NCBI GenBank assembly: GCA_023418505.1 | Contig: JAEZZR010000011.1 | Coordinates: 62,001 to 126,000, forward strand | Source of the DNA: Actinomycetes bacterium | Lineage (GTDB): Bacteria; Actinomycetota; Actinomycetes; Mycobacteriales; Mycobacteriaceae | Direction: 5' to 3' | DNA length: 64,000 bases | Part shown: in pieces, positions 63,673 to 64,000 of the stretch | How positions within the stretch are numbered: the first letter of the stretch is position 1 | Layout of the letters: every line of letters begins with the position of its first letter | Made by a program: the position numbers and the translations under genes | The notes under the pieces: model-generated | Told to the model about the DNA's origin: nothing | Database searches by the model: none | The model's input: the letters and a program-made list of their open reading frames with translations, nothing else

Positions 63673-64000
63673 ATGGGTTCCAAGAAAATTCGTACCTCGG
63701 ATTTGGCGCTGTGGAAGCAAAATGGCCGTCCGTGGGCTATGTTGACCTGCTACGACTACTCCACGGCACGATCGTTTAGCAACGCCGGCATTGAGGTTTT
63801 GCTGGTGGGCGATTCCAGCGCCAACGTGATTTATGGCTACGAAAGTACCGCCGAGATCAGTTTGGAGGAATTAATTCCTCTGGTACGCGGGGTGGTTCGA
63901 GGTGCGCCGAATGCACTGGTAGTGGCGGATCTGCCTTTTGGAACCTACGAAGCCTCCAACGAGCAAGCAGTACTAAGTGCCGCACGCATGATGCGCGAAA
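63673..64000 (+). CDS. panB: 3-methyl-2-oxobutanoate hydroxymethyltransferase PanB (N-terminal part, cut by window edge)
   Basis: From ATG 63673 about 109 residues are visible. MLTCYDYSTARSFSNAGIEVLLVGDS, VIYGYEST and ALVVADLPFGTYEAS match PanB, which makes ketopantoate for coenzyme A. The Asp of LVGDS and Asp of VADLPFG are Mg ligands in the family. AGTAATCT just upstream suggests a very short leader. The rest lies beyond the window, so completeness is unknown. In M. tuberculosis panB also lies close to glnA2. Confidence 0.9.
   Translation, partial: MGSKKIRTSDLALWKQNGRPWAMLTCYDYSTARSFSNAGIEVLLVGDSSANVIYGYESTAEISLEELIPLVRGVVRGAPNALVVADLPFGTYEASNEQAVLSAARMMRE

Noticed and set aside
1..64000. 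tRNA, rRNA or CRISPR features
   Set aside because: I scanned for cloverleaf-like stretches ending in the TTCGA loop pattern and for regularly spaced repeats and found none convincing; a tRNA scan program would be decisive.

Overview
The window looks like a chromosome segment of a Corynebacterium (order Mycobacteriales), not a plasmid or prophage. The gene order follows the conserved cell-envelope, respiration and nitrogen block known from C. glutamicum and M. tuberculosis: metF, prenyl synthase, mptA, pknL with its Rv2175c-type partner, aroG, RNase AS, plsC, glk, pimB, NlpC/P60 proteins, DEDD/GIY-YIG nuclease, trpD, ctaE-qcrCAB, ctaF, ctaC, ltsA, erpA, cobT-like, ilvE, pepA, aceF, lipB, lipA, sucE, glnA, thrC, glnE, glnA2, panB. 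These assignments rest on protein motifs and remembered family features; no database search was possible. I saw no rRNA, tRNA, CRISPR array, transposase or phage gene.

Layout. 1-10 kb: 5' end of metF, then a rightward operon crtE-crtI-mptA-crtB in which a lipomannan mannosyltransferase sits inside a carotenoid gene set; then a small DNA-binding protein divergent from the Ser/Thr kinase PknL, and an HNH/DUF222 protein. 10-17 kb: a leftward run of aroG, RNase AS, an acyltransferase, glucokinase, PimB and two secreted NlpC/P60 peptidases. 17.0-17.6 kb is an AT-rich regulatory gap. 17.6-31 kb: nuclease, trpD, the bc1-aa3 respiratory genes, an ABC-F protein, ltsA and erpA. 31-43 kb: DUF3043 protein, a shortened CobT-like protein, ilvE, pepA, a three-lipoyl-domain E2, lipB, lipA and a SucE-type succinate exporter. 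43-53 kb: glutamine synthetase GlnA, a small lipoprotein and a complete glucose-type PTS operon. 52-64 kb: thrC, an MFS transporter, a glutaminase, an unrecognised 766-residue protein, glnE, glnA2 and the start of panB.

Most interesting points. (1) The PTS operon is ptsG, then a BglG/LicT/GlcT-type antiterminator fused in frame to a complete HPr, then ptsI. A strong terminator overlapped by a ribonucleic antiterminator (RAT) sequence precedes it. Regulator and phosphocarrier are therefore one polypeptide, with an internal ribosome binding site that could also release free HPr. (2) The heptamer CTCCCGG (usually ACTCCCGG) occurs about 40 times, on both strands, in all reading frames and between genes, from 1.7 to 16.4 kb. 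I found none in the remaining 47.6 kb. This is either an undescribed dispersed motif with a sharp edge or the mark of a recombination or assembly junction. (3) The 17.0-17.6 kb gap holds helically phased GTAAC/GTTATC boxes, a 23-bp tandem repeat and palindromic TCTCA/TGAGA boxes. (4) A strong promoter followed about 130 nt later by a long hairpin at 32.93-33.12 kb suggests a small RNA. (5) The CobT-like protein lacks the catalytic glutamate of its family.

How the genes work together. Envelope biogenesis (mptA, pimB, plsC, NlpC/P60, ltsA, pknL), the respiratory supercomplex (ctaE, qcrCAB, ctaF, ctaC), lipoate supply for the 2-oxoacid dehydrogenase E2 (lipB, lipA beside aceF), succinate export (sucE) and glutamine metabolism (glnA, its adenylyltransferase glnE, glnA2, a glutaminase) are grouped in functional neighbourhoods.
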